Positions 8,173 through 15,824 of a stretch of 64,000 bases of DNA are shown here, one piece after another. The DNA is from Algoriphagus algorifonticola (GTDB lineage Bacteria > Bacteroidota > Bacteroidia > Cytophagales > Cyclobacteriaceae): positions 1 to 64,000 of the forward strand of contig NZ_VLOG01000065.1 in the NCBI RefSeq assembly GCF_007655305.1. Direction: 5' to 3'. Position numbers and translations under genes: made by a program. Below the pieces are notes generated by a model that was given only the letters and a program-made list of their open reading frames with translations, made no database searches and had not been told where the DNA came from. The stretch's first letter is position 1. Every line of letters starts with the position of its first letter.

Positions 8173-8198
8173 AAATCCCCGACCATGGCCGGGGATTT
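8173..8198 (-). terminator. Hairpin terminator of the glycine-zipper lipoprotein unit
   Basis: AAATCCCCG and CGGGGATTT form a nine-base stem. Read on the minus strand, the hairpin is followed by ATTTTTATTT, as in a Rho-independent terminator. It lies about 185 bases past the small membrane protein gene and belongs to the same family as the hairpins at 9721 and 11707. A palindrome (AACCTTCTAAGGGTTT, 8208-8223) lies just upstream in transcript order. Confidence 0.65.
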
Positions 8199-8383
8199 AA
8201 ATTCAATAACCTTCTAAGGGTTTCGAATCATTGGAGGGTAGAAGACTTAAATCATCCAAACAAATCGCACGAAAATGGTAGGTCTTAATAGTCAATAAAT
8301 CAGGACCAAGCTTCTAATATCAAAACTGAAATTCTCTTTTAAAATAAATTGAAATAAACTTAAAAGAAAATTTACATTAAGTA

Positions 8384-8593
8384 CTAACTAGATTGTTTCT
8401 TCCTATATTCCAAATATCTACCAAAAATCAATGAAAATAGTAGTTTAGAAATTAGTGCTGTAAGGATACACAAATAAAAGCCAAATTCTTTTGGGTTAAA
8501 AGAACCAAAAGGCATGAAATACATAAATAGAATAGATTCAAGAAAGAAAGTAATAATTAATACTCTAGTTGTTTTTTTATCCAATTTTTTCAT
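8384..8593 (-). CDS. Small two-helix membrane protein, unknown function
   Basis: I do not recognise this 69-aa protein. It has a basic start (MKKLDKKTTR), two hydrophobic segments at about residues 9-28 and 36-58, and a basic end (RYLEYRKKQSS), so a hairpin in the inner membrane with both ends in the cytoplasm is expected. It starts only nine bases after the stop of the glycine-zipper lipoprotein and is surely co-transcribed with it. A protective or immunity role for a membrane-active partner would fit the size and order, but that is a guess. Confidence 0.55.
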   Translation of the reverse strand: MKKLDKKTTRVLIITFFLESILFMYFMPFGSFNPKEFGFYLCILTALISKLLFSLIFGRYLEYRKKQSS

Positions 8594-8602
8594 GACTCCA
8601 AT

Positions 8603-9460
8603 TTACCTAAAACAAGTTAATAATAAGCTTCCTGCTACACCTGCCAAAGCACCGGATACAAATCCAACGGCACCACCAATAACAGCCCCGCTAACTGCTC
8701 CTGTAACCGTTCCAATTCCTGGTGCGATCGACCCACCAGTAGCTCCTGCATATGCCCCACTTACGGCTCCTGTTGTTAAGCCTATAACAGCGGAACCCCA
8801 AACTGCTCTTGTATCAACCGAACAACCCTGAACTCTTCCTCCAATCGATGGATTTGATGGATCTGTAGGGTCTCCATAAACCAAAATCATTTCATCATAA
8901 AGTATATCTACGCCGCCATTTAAAAGAAAATCCCTAATACTCAATGCCGATGAAGACAAAACCAATAGCTCGTCTTTTTCCGCCTGAGTTAATAACGAAT
9001 TTAACACCTGTAGGTTAAAACTAAAAACCACATCTGTTACCTCGTACAAATCTTCCACTTCTAACAAGTTGGTTATTAACTGGTCTGCGAACCAAACTTG
9101 AGGCATGTTGAAATTACCATAGTCAATATTCATAACCCGATTTGACATAGTGTTTCTGTCAATTCTTTCTTTACCAAATGGTTTTGCCAATAATTCAATA
9201 TCAAGGCCCGAAGCATTAATTAGGTAACCGTCCAAATGTTCAAAAGAAGAAACTGTCATTTGATTTTTATCCATCCAAAGACTGCCATCTGATTCCTTTG
9301 TCATGAAGGTGCTTAGTTTCGAAGCGTTGAAGGTGATCAACTCGTTTGTAATCTTATTTATATCTTCAAAAGAGTTTAAGTTGGTATTTCCCGCATCTTC
9401 CAACTCTTGGCAGGAAAACATAAATGAAATTAAGAACAAAACGTAAGATACTTTTTTCAT
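8603..9460 (-). CDS. Lipoprotein with C-terminal glycine-zipper membrane segment
   Basis: A 285-aa protein starting at the ATG at 9460. The signal peptide ends in FMFSC with the lipidated cysteine at position 17. The long middle part (to about residue 210) is acidic and helical without a family I recognise. The last 65 residues are rich in Gly, Ala and Ser with many small-x3-small spacings (GAVSGAYAGATGG, GAVSGAVIGGAVG). They are bracketed by two cysteines (QGCSVD and LLTCFR) that could form a disulfide. Such zippers pack in membranes and occur in outer-membrane lipoproteins and pore-forming peptides. The upstream reading to 9544 passes through the promoter and is rejected. Expression may vary through the G-run promoter at 9521-9552. 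Confidence 0.7.
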   Translation of the reverse strand: MKKVSYVLFLISFMFSCQELEDAGNTNLNSFEDINKITNELITFNASKLSTFMTKESDGSLWMDKNQMTVSSFEHLDGYLINASGLDIELLAKPFGKERIDRNTMSNRVMNIDYGNFNMPQVWFADQLITNLLEVEDLYEVTDVVFSFNLQVLNSLLTQAEKDELLVLSSSALSIRDFLLNGGVDILYDEMILVYGDPTDPSNPSIGGRVQGCSVDTRAVWGSAVIGLTTGAVSGAYAGATGGSIAPGIGTVTGAVSGAVIGGAVGFVSGALAGVAGSLLLTCFR

Positions 9461-9520
9461 TTTTTTAGATTTTAAAATTTCTAGATTAATTAAAAAGTTT
9501 TCAGCGCTTAAAACTTGAAC

Positions 9521-9552
9521 TAAACATACCCCCCCCAATTTCAAAAAGTCAA
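9521..9552 (-). promoter_or_regulatory. Putative promoter with G8 tract in the spacer
   Basis: Read on the minus strand: TTG at 9552-9550 as the -33 core, then 13 bases, a run of eight G (9536-9529), then TATGTTTA as the -7 element. The consensus in Bacteroidota is TTTG, about 19 bases, then TAnnTTTG; here the spacer is 21. The start codon lies 60 bases further on. The same layout precedes the gene at 11451, with six G and a 19-base spacer. A homopolymer inside the spacer is a classic slippage switch, but variation in the tract has not been shown. Confidence 0.6.
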
Positions 9553-9716
9553 GACTTTAACTGAAATTTATTTCCCAAGAAATCATAACTAGTTGATTTT
9601 CAATAAATTTTTTTTCAAACTATTAGTAAAACACAATTTTTAACTTGCTGATATACAATTTATTAACAAGAAACATAAATATAGTTTTCAATTACTTTTT
9701 TTCATAAATAAACAAC

Positions 9717-9744
9717 AAAAAATCCCCGACCGAGGCCGGGGATT
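9717..9744 (-). terminator. Hairpin terminator of the propeller lipoprotein unit
   Basis: AATCCCCG (9721-9728) and CGGGGATT (9737-9744) form the stem. On the minus strand a T-run follows. It ends the transcript coming from the 6-bladed propeller gene, about 300 bases beyond its stop codon, after the four palindromes of this gap. Confidence 0.65.
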
Positions 9745-9754
9745 GGGAATTAAC

Positions 9755-9949
9755 AAACCCTCCAAGGGTTGATCTAATTACGAATGGTGCACTATACTTT
9801 TACCCTTTCTCTGTTTCAAGTAATCCCTTGGAGGGTTCGAACTAATTATTATAGCTGAAAGTAAAACCCTCCGAGGGCTAGCCTTTATTACTAGAAGTGA
9901 ATCTAGCCTATTAATATGCTCCTTGATTAGTATAATCTCTTGGATGGTT
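9755..9949. repeat. Four spaced 16-base palindromes
   Basis: AAACCCTCCAAGGGTT (9755), AATCCCTTGGAGGGTT (9822), AAACCCTCCGAGGGCT (9864) and AATCTCTTGGATGGTT (9934) are variants of one palindrome at intervals of 67, 42 and 70 bases. Relatives lie at 8208-8223 and 11736-11767. They lie in the 3' region of a leftward transcript and could fold as hairpins or bind a dimeric protein. Neither role is shown. Confidence 0.55.
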
Positions 9950-10051
9950 CAGAATCTTCAAAAGTTAAACATTCATCAACTTAACTCAATTTTTAACCAT
10001 GAAAATAAGTAGGTTCAGGATATGTTATATAAAAGGATAATTTGCCAGGAT

Positions 10052-11176
10052 TTATTCCTTCAACCTAAATATAATTGGATTATCCCCTTCCTCAATTTCG
10101 TTTTCTTCAAAGAAATTCAATAATGCTTCCTTTTTAGGCGAATTGAAATAAATCATAATTAAGTCTGCCGGAAAAAAATCAAGGCTTATTTCACTATTTC
10201 CTACATTGTAGATAGGAAGCATTTCAATATCTGGACAAATTGTTTTCCCATCATTGATCAACTTAACGGGATTTGCAGTATTATTTATCTTATCCCAAAC
10301 CGATAAGATTACCGACCTACCTGTTTGAACAGTAAATAAGGAAAGATTCATAAAATCAGCAATTTCACCTCTTAATATGGTAGCTTCAAGGCTTTGAACC
10401 TTAAAATAAAAATCATAGAAATTTACGAGTGAATTTGGATCAAAAAGTTCTTCACTTTGTAAATCGAAACAACTTTTTTTTAACCTTCCAGATTTGTTAT
10501 ACAAGTAATAGCAATCAGAACCTGGTATCTGAACTCTCAGTTCATTATCAATAGATAAGGATAAATAAGGTTTTCGGCGACCAGATATTACTTTATATTC
10601 ATTATCGGAAAATTTTTCATTTACAATAATATTTCCACTTATGTCCAAAATCCTAAATAGGCTTGAAGGATCGGAATAAAAATCAAAAAATAGTACCCTT
10701 TCACCATCCGATATCATATCAAGGGAATAAATATTTTTTTCTTTAAGGTAAATTTCTTCATCAAAAATCCCATCTAAAGTATATTTCAACACCTTATTTT
10801 GCCTTGAGTCATATACTAAAAAATAGTCTCCAGCAATAGACAAATTATCCGGATAGCTTAAGCTGCCGGGTCCATTGTATCCTCCCTTAATTTTTCTTAT
10901 AAAATTCCCATCAAGATCAAAAATAAATATTGCGTTACTCCTCTTATTATCAAGAATATAGAGATATTTATCACTATATCTTATCAATGAAATCTCTCCT
11001 ATAATAGATTCCGGGATTGTCTCAAGAATAATTGTCTCAACTTCAGAAAAAATTGAGGAGAATAACATCTCCTCAATTTCCCGATTGTTGAACTTAACAG
11101 AATCAGAAGATTTTTTACCACAAGAACAAGCAATCCCTAGAAAGCAAAAAACCCATATTTTAGCTAAAGATTTCAT
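10052..11176 (-). CDS. 6-bladed beta-propeller lipoprotein (BF3164/DUF5128 type)
   Basis: The protein is 374 aa from the ATG at 11176. A signal peptide ends at ACSC, so lipid attachment at Cys17 or Cys19 is likely. The body has repeated blade-like strands with YIFDLDGNFIRKI and VLKYTLDG segments, as in the 6-bladed propeller lipoproteins of Bacteroidota. Its ATG overlaps the stop of the Cys-rich peptide gene as ATGA, and such propellers are regularly paired with small secreted NVEALA-type peptides. The function of these pairs is not settled. The longer in-frame reading to 11230 would add a segment overlapping the peptide gene and is rejected because it displaces the signal peptide. Confidence 0.8.
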   Translation of the reverse strand: MKSLAKIWVFCFLGIACSCGKKSSDSVKFNNREIEEMLFSSIFSEVETIILETIPESIIGEISLIRYSDKYLYILDNKRSNAIFIFDLDGNFIRKIKGGYNGPGSLSYPDNLSIAGDYFLVYDSRQNKVLKYTLDGIFDEEIYLKEKNIYSLDMISDGERVLFFDFYSDPSSLFRILDISGNIIVNEKFSDNEYKVISGRRKPYLSLSIDNELRVQIPGSDCYYLYNKSGRLKKSCFDLQSEELFDPNSLVNFYDFYFKVQSLEATILRGEIADFMNLSLFTVQTGRSVILSVWDKINNTANPVKLINDGKTICPDIEMLPIYNVGNSEISLDFFPADLIMIYFNSPKKEALLNFFEENEIEEGDNPIIFRLKE

Positions 11177-11451
11177 CCAGCCAATGAATAACAGGATGGC
11201 TCTTGGGGTATATCTAAGCCAGGACAACATTGAATTGGATCTGGATTACAAACCAAGAAAGTAACTGAAGAACCGCTTCCACCTCTTCCATTATTTGCAC
11301 ACATTTTAGTTTCTTCATCTATAATAGAGAAGGATAGTTCTTGATTGGGACAATTTTCATAAATTATTTGTCCGTTAGATTTGGCTGAACCAAAGATCAA
11401 ACAAACTATGAAAACCGAAGTGCAAAAAGCATAAATCTTTAATTTTTCCAT
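11173..11451 (-). CDS. Cys-rich secreted peptide, NVEALA-like partner of the propeller
   Basis: The precursor is 92 aa with an N-terminal hydrophobic segment (YAFCTSVFIVCLIFG) followed by an exported part holding six cysteines: ENCPNQ, TKMCAN, VCNPDP, QCCPG and PSCYS. Size, export signal, Cys content and the coupled propeller gene match the NVEALA-type small protein families of Bacteroidota, although no NVEALA motif itself is present. The promoter 59 bases upstream carries a G6 tract. The cysteines suggest disulfides or metal binding after export. No function is known to me. Confidence 0.65.
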   Translation of the reverse strand: MEKLKIYAFCTSVFIVCLIFGSAKSNGQIIYENCPNQELSFSIIDEETKMCANNGRGGSGSSVTFLVCNPDPIQCCPGLDIPQEPSCYSLAG

Positions 11452-11510
11452 GTTAAAAGGTATTATATTTTATAAATTCATTAAAAAGCTCATTATGCAA
11501 TGAACTTAAA

Positions 11511-11541
11511 CTAAACTTACCCCCCTCATCCAGAAAGTCAA
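11511..11541 (-). promoter_or_regulatory. Putative promoter with G6 tract in the spacer
   Basis: On the minus strand: TTG (11541-11539), 13 bases, six G (11525-11520), then TAAGTTTA as the -7 element. The spacer is exactly 19 bases, the preferred length for Bacteroidota sigma factor. The layout and flanks match the promoter at 9521-9552 except for two fewer G, so the pair may represent strong and weak states of one switchable promoter type. Confidence 0.62.
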
Positions 11542-11701
11542 GAATTTGACTAAAAATTTTTCAACTAAATCCCCTAGGTAATTGATTATCAGCTATAAAA
11601 ATTTATTTCTAAAAATATTTACATTTATAGCTTCCTGAAATACAATTTGTTAATAAACAACTGATTTTTAAGGTATGAAATACAAATAATTGTGTATGAA
11701 T

Positions 11702-11729
11702 AAAAAATCCCCGTCGAGTTGACGGGGAT
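11702..11729 (-). terminator. Terminator of htpG
   Basis: ATCCCCGTC (11707-11715) and GACGGGGAT (11721-11729) make a nine-base stem with a five-base loop. On the minus strand it is followed by a run of T. It sits 100 bases past the htpG stop, after two long inverted repeats (AACCTTTGGGGTTT with AAACCCCGAAGGATT, and GACCTTCGAGGTC with GACCTCAAAGGTC). Confidence 0.7.
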
Positions 11730-11828
11730 AGGGCTAACCTTTGGGGTTTGTGAAACCCCGAAGGATTGAATATTTAGATAAGTAAAGAAGACCTTCGAGG
11801 TCTTGAAGACCTCAAAGGTCATCAAAGG

Positions 11829-13715
11829 TTAAATCAACTCCACACTTCTTTTCACGAATGCAGTAAGGTCCTTACCCGTTAGAAGGCCCTGAGACAGTTT
11901 CGCCAAGTCAAATGCTTGCTTGGCCAGTTGCAGTTGGGCTTCTTCTCCTTCAGCCTTGAGGATTTTGTCAACTACTGGATGATTGCCATTGATGGCTACT
12001 TTATAGCTATCCGGCATTTGTCCATAGAAACTCATTGGCCCCCCGCCCGTCTGCGCCATGTCCTTCATTCTTCTCATCCACTCTTCCATTGTAATGGTCA
12101 CTGGCATTTCTTCAGGACTCAAGCCTTCTATCTCCACAGAGTAGGATTTATTATCAATAGCTTTTTCGAATACCTCCTTCACTTGCTTGTTTTGGTCTTC
12201 GGTCAGCAAATTTGCATAGCTATCTTCTTTCTGGATCAGTTTTTCCACTACATCCGCATCGACGGGCTTGAGTTGAGTTTTCTCCAGCTTGGTCTCAATA
12301 TGCTGGATAAAGTGGCTATCGATCGGAGAATCCAAAACCAACACATCGTAGTCTTTCTTATTGGCAGAGGCAATGAAGCTGTCTTGTTTATCCACGTCTG
12401 TGGCATATAAGAAGATCGTTTGCTCGTTTTTATCTTTCTGGATAGCTTTCACCTTTTCGGCGTACTCATCCAGCGTGTAGTACTCATCTTTGGTATTTTT
12501 GAGCAGGGTAAACTCTTTGCCTTTTTCATAGAATTTATCCTCGGAGATCATGCCGTACTTCACAAAAAGTCCGATGTCATTCCACTTGGCTTCGTATGCC
12601 TTTCTGTCCTTTTTATACAGCTCAGAAAGCTTGTCCGCTACTTTTTTGGTGATGTAATTGTTGATTTTCTTCACGTTTCCATCGGCCTGTAGGAAGCTTC
12701 GGGATACGTTGAGTGGAATATCCGGAGAGTCGATTACTCCATGCAAAAGCATCAAAAATTCAGGGACGATATCCTTCACCTCGTCGGTGATGAAAACCTG
12801 ACGGCTGAAAAGCTTGATCTTATTTCGCTGAAGCTCAAACTCATTCTTGACTTTCGGGAAGTAAAGCACCCCGGTCAGATTGAACGGATAGTCTACATTC
12901 AAGTGAATCCAAAAGAGCGGATCTTCACTCATAGGGTAAAGCTCCTTGTAGAAGGCCAGATAATCCTCGTCTTTGAGATCACTTGGAGACTTGGTCCAAA
13001 TCGGGGAAGTGGTGTTAATGATATTGTCCACTTCAACAGATTTCCATTTCTTTTCTCCCTTGTCATCGACTCCATCTTCTACGGATTCGGTTTTGGTGCC
13101 AAACTTGATCGGAACAGGCAGGAACTTGCAATATTTGTCCAAGATGCCTTGTAGCTTCCACTTGTCTAGAAATTCTTCGGAGTCCTCGTTGATATGAAGA
13201 ACTACCTCTGTTCCGCGGTCTTTACGCTTACCCTTTTTGATTTCAAATTCAGTACTGCCATCACAAGTCCAGATGGCCGGTTCAGCTCCTTCCTGATAGG
13301 AAAGCGTATGAATTTCCACTTTTTTAGCCACCATAAAAGCAGAGTAGAAACCCAAACCAAACTTACCGATGATCTCATTGGCATCTTTAGCATCTTTGAA
13401 TTTCTCCACAAATTCAGTTGCGCCGGAGAAAGCAATCTGGTTGATGTACTTTTTAATCTCCTCAGCTGTCATCCCAAGGCCTTTGTCAGCGATGGTGATG
13501 GTTTTCTTTTTCTCATCAAAGGAAACCTCCACGGTGATGTCACCCAATTCTCCTTTGTACTGACCTAATGTCGCAAGGCGCTTGATTTTCTGAGTAGCAT
13601 CTACCGCATTGGATACGAGTTCACGGAGAAAAATCTCGTGATCGGAATACAAAAACTTCTTGATAATCGGGAAAATATTCTCGGTATGTATCGAGATGGT
13701 ACCTTTTTCCTGCAT
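11829..13715 (-). CDS. htpG: Molecular chaperone HtpG (Hsp90)
   Basis: The 628-aa protein is a cytosolic Hsp90 of normal bacterial length. The N-terminal GHKL ATPase shows IFLRELVSNAVDA, DKGLGMT and GKFGLGFYSAFM. The middle domain has NVSRSFLQ with the catalytic arginine region, and the C-terminal domain carries the dimer helices. It appears to be a single-gene unit: a hairpin terminator follows and about 1 kb of non-coding sequence precedes it. No CIRCE-type operator was seen in the 100 bases upstream. Confidence 0.97.
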   Translation of the reverse strand: MQEKGTISIHTENIFPIIKKFLYSDHEIFLRELVSNAVDATQKIKRLATLGQYKGELGDITVEVSFDEKKKTITIADKGLGMTAEEIKKYINQIAFSGATEFVEKFKDAKDANEIIGKFGLGFYSAFMVAKKVEIHTLSYQEGAEPAIWTCDGSTEFEIKKGKRKDRGTEVVLHINEDSEEFLDKWKLQGILDKYCKFLPVPIKFGTKTESVEDGVDDKGEKKWKSVEVDNIINTTSPIWTKSPSDLKDEDYLAFYKELYPMSEDPLFWIHLNVDYPFNLTGVLYFPKVKNEFELQRNKIKLFSRQVFITDEVKDIVPEFLMLLHGVIDSPDIPLNVSRSFLQADGNVKKINNYITKKVADKLSELYKKDRKAYEAKWNDIGLFVKYGMISEDKFYEKGKEFTLLKNTKDEYYTLDEYAEKVKAIQKDKNEQTIFLYATDVDKQDSFIASANKKDYDVLVLDSPIDSHFIQHIETKLEKTQLKPVDADVVEKLIQKEDSYANLLTEDQNKQVKEVFEKAIDNKSYSVEIEGLSPEEMPVTITMEEWMRRMKDMAQTGGGPMSFYGQMPDSYKVAINGNHPVVDKILKAEGEEAQLQLAKQAFDLAKLSQGLLTGKDLTAFVKRSVELI

Positions 13716-13958
13716 GGGTATAAATCAGTTTAGTGAATACAATAATTGACATCAATGGATTATCAATGCCTGTTCCAAACCCAAAAAAGTGACAAGATGA
13801 CAGTTTTGAAAGTGAGAAGATAGAAGTGAGAAGGATGAAGGGAATTGGGATTTGCGAGTTACGATTTACGCCCCGAAAGCTACATGCTAAAAAGAACTGA
13901 AGATTTCTAGACAACCAACTTACATTCCGAAGAGCTGAGTTTTTTGTTTTTTTCTCTT

Positions 13959-14042
13959 GTTACTTTTTAGGCAAAAAGTAACCAAAAGCCTTGTCGTGGC
14001 AAAGCTTCCCCTCACAATCCAGCCCACACCCCGCTGCCACGA
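13959..14042. repeat. Nested palindromes
   Basis: GTTACTTTTT-AGGC-AAAAAGTAAC (13959-13982) is a perfect palindrome with a four-base loop. It is followed by TCGTGGCA (13994-14001) pairing with TGCCACGA (14035-14042) around a C-rich loop. The G+C-rich second part differs sharply from the A/T-rich surroundings, which suggests an inserted repeat unit. Confidence 0.55.
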
Positions 14043-14160
14043 CGGCCCACCGCACCGTCACGAATATTTTTAGTTGATAATCACTGTTATTATTCCGCTT
14101 AATTGACCTCTAGTAGGTTTGTTGCAGATAGGGTTGAACTAAGAACAATGACTGTACCAA

Positions 14161-14230
14161 CTAACCAATTACTCAGTTACCCAATTACTCCTTTTGGAAT
14201 AACCAATCCCTAATAACTCAATAACTAAAT
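14161..14230. repeat. Direct repeat, copy A
   Basis: Shares ATTACTCAGTTACCCAATTA and the following CTCCTTT plus TAATAACTCAA with copy B at 14370-14438, with a few differences. Both copies are followed by A/T-rich sequence. The interval between them holds the two dispersed repeat types, as if a composite unit had duplicated at its edges. Confidence 0.65.
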
Positions 14231-14282
14231 TAATATCGAACATCGAATGATGAATGTTGAATAACGAAGTTCTACTTCGACC
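14231..14282. repeat. Dispersed intergenic repeat, copy 4
   Basis: Contains TATCGAACATCGAATGATGA followed by ATGTTGAATAACGAAG, the most complete copy of the repeat also found at 3904, 6393 and 6497. A small inverted pair GAAGT/ACTTC lies at its right end. Confidence 0.6.
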
Positions 14283-14310
14283 TATGAACAGAGATAAATT
14301 TCAGATTTAC

Positions 14311-14350
14311 GACGATGAGAGACGAGAAGAGAGAAGCGAGAGAGGAGAAT
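14311..14350. repeat. Intergenic GAGA-rich repeat, copy 4
   Basis: GATGAGAGACGAGAAGAGAG and the following AAGCGAGAGAGGAG match the reverse complement of 3991-4020. It is strongly purine-biased. Confidence 0.4.
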
Positions 14351-14369
14351 TCAAAATAACACTGACACA

Positions 14370-14438
14370 CAATTAATCAATTACTCAGTTACCCAATTAC
14401 TCCTTTCAAAATAACTAATAACTCAAGAACCAAATTAC
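14370..14438. repeat. Direct repeat, copy B
   Basis: Second copy of the repeat described at 14161-14230, separated by about 140 bases. Confidence 0.65.
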
Positions 14439-14736
14439 TAGAGTAAACACTAAATGAAAAAAAACTTTACACGGTTTGCGCCTTTCAAGTCCATTTTTTA
14501 TTATTCAAACAGCAGTTTTAATAGAACATTTATTAGATTTTTTGAATTTTTTCAAGTAAATTACCTAAGGGTCAAAAATTTTCCTCCACAGGTTTTTATG
14601 ATTGACCTCTTTTCATCAGCTGAGCCCAACTAATAATTAGCTGAATTGGTATATTGATTTCGGTTCTGAGACCTCCCATTCTCAGTTAGTTTTTCAGAGT
14701 CCTCATTTATCTGACTCTTTTCAAAAAATAATTTCT

Positions 14737-15798
14737 ATGAAATACTGCTTCTTTTTCTTGGTGCTTTTGGTTGCTCCCAATCTTTACGGCCAGTCTAGTT
14801 CATCTATTCAAACTAAGACCAATGAATTTTTAAATACTTTAGAAAGCAAACAAAGGCAGCAAATCAGCATAGCCTTTATCGACAGCGCAAGAATTAACTG
14901 GACAAACCTCCCTCTAGGATTGGCTCCAAGAAATGGATTGGCCTTCGGCGAGCTATCTGACAAGAGCAAAATTGCCTTTCATCAGATTTTGAGTGAAATC
15001 CTCAGTTCCCAAGGATATCTCAAAACTTTCGCCATCATGCAATTGGATGATATACTTCATGAACTTTTTGAAATAAAATACCAGGAGGGGGCTATCAATG
15101 AAAACTCTATAAAAATGATACGCGGTCTCAACTGGGATTATGGCAACTATTTTATTGCGATTTCGGGCAATCCGCAAAGGGACCTTGTTTGGGGCTTAAA
15201 ATTTGAAGGGCATCATATTTCCCTGAACTTAACTGTATCAGGAGATAATTTTTCAATGACTCCTTTATTCCTCGGTTCGGATCCAGCAGTGGTAGAAAAT
15301 ACCCAATATGCAGGGCTTAGACCCTTGAGCAAGGAAGAAGATTATGGCTTTTGGCTGGTGAATACACTCAATGATGAGCAAAAAGCCAAAGCAACACTAG
15401 CCTTGGAGGTTCCCGGTGATATCATCACCAGCCCTGGAAGGCCGCAGTGGCTAGAAGAATATCAGGGAATCAAAGGCTCCGAAATGTCAGAAGCCCAGCA
15501 ACAGATATTACACTACTTGATAGAAGAATATATAGCCAATCTAGAACATGAAAAATCCGAGGAATACCTGCAAAAACTACATAGTGCAGGTATGGACCAA
15601 ATTTATTTTGCCTGGATCGGAAGTTATGAGCCCATGAAACCGCATTATTACATGATCCATAGTCCGGATTTTCTGATAGAATATGATAATGTTGGATTCC
15701 TGGATAATGCCAACCATATCCACACCATTTGGAGGGAAAAAGGCAATGATTTTGGGGAAGACATATTGAAAAAACACCGAATGGCTCATCATCTGTAA
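14737..15798 (+). CDS. Secreted DUF3500 family protein
   Basis: The 353-aa protein starts with a signal peptide (MKYCFFFLVLLVAPNLYGQ). The body matches the DUF3500 family: LPLGLAPRNGLAFGELS, GHHISLNLT, MTPLFLGSDPA and the C-terminal PHYYMIHSP with HIHTIWR. The family is common in Bacteroidota and Planctomycetes as an exported protein of unknown reaction. Conserved His residues in GHH and HIH could bind metal, which is inference. It is followed 26 bases later by a cyclophilin gene and may share its transcript. Confidence 0.8.
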   Translation: MKYCFFFLVLLVAPNLYGQSSSSIQTKTNEFLNTLESKQRQQISIAFIDSARINWTNLPLGLAPRNGLAFGELSDKSKIAFHQILSEILSSQGYLKTFAIMQLDDILHELFEIKYQEGAINENSIKMIRGLNWDYGNYFIAISGNPQRDLVWGLKFEGHHISLNLTVSGDNFSMTPLFLGSDPAVVENTQYAGLRPLSKEEDYGFWLVNTLNDEQKAKATLALEVPGDIITSPGRPQWLEEYQGIKGSEMSEAQQQILHYLIEEYIANLEHEKSEEYLQKLHSAGMDQIYFAWIGSYEPMKPHYYMIHSPDFLIEYDNVGFLDNANHIHTIWREKGNDFGEDILKKHRMAHHL

Positions 15799-15824
15799 GC
15801 CAAATTCGACAATTCAAAAATGTT

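Larger units (their letters stand above)
9461..10051. other. Gene-free stretch of 591 bases
   Basis: Contents from left to right: an A/T-rich leader of 60 bases, the G8 promoter (9521-9552), an upstream region shared with the 11.5-kb promoter up to about 9669, an A/T-rich segment, the terminator hairpin at 9721-9744, and four related 16-base palindromes starting at 9755, 9822, 9864 and 9934. No open frame with coding character was seen. Confidence 0.6.
11452..11828. other. Gene-free stretch of 377 bases
   Basis: Holds the leader and G6 promoter of the peptide gene (11511-11541), an upstream block similar to 9521-9669, the htpG terminator (11707-11729) and two further inverted repeats (11736-11767 and 11790-11820). 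No coding frame is apparent. Confidence 0.6.
13716..14736. other. Repeat-rich gene-free stretch of about 1 kb
   Basis: Between htpG and the DUF3500 gene, which diverge. It contains nested palindromes (13959-14042), a direct repeat of about 70 bases (14161-14230 and 14370-14438), copies of the two dispersed intergenic repeat types (14231-14282 and 14311-14350), then an A/T-rich promoter region before 14737. No coding frame with signal or family features was seen. Confidence 0.6.

Noticed and set aside
9461..9544. In-frame extension of the glycine-zipper lipoprotein upstream of 9460
   Set aside because: It would translate the G-run promoter region and displace a normal lipoprotein signal peptide.
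12741..13154. Long antisense readings inside htpG, and similar ones inside the giant kinases (for example 38764-39156 and 43083-43475)
   Set aside because: They are mirror frames of strongly supported genes without their own features.
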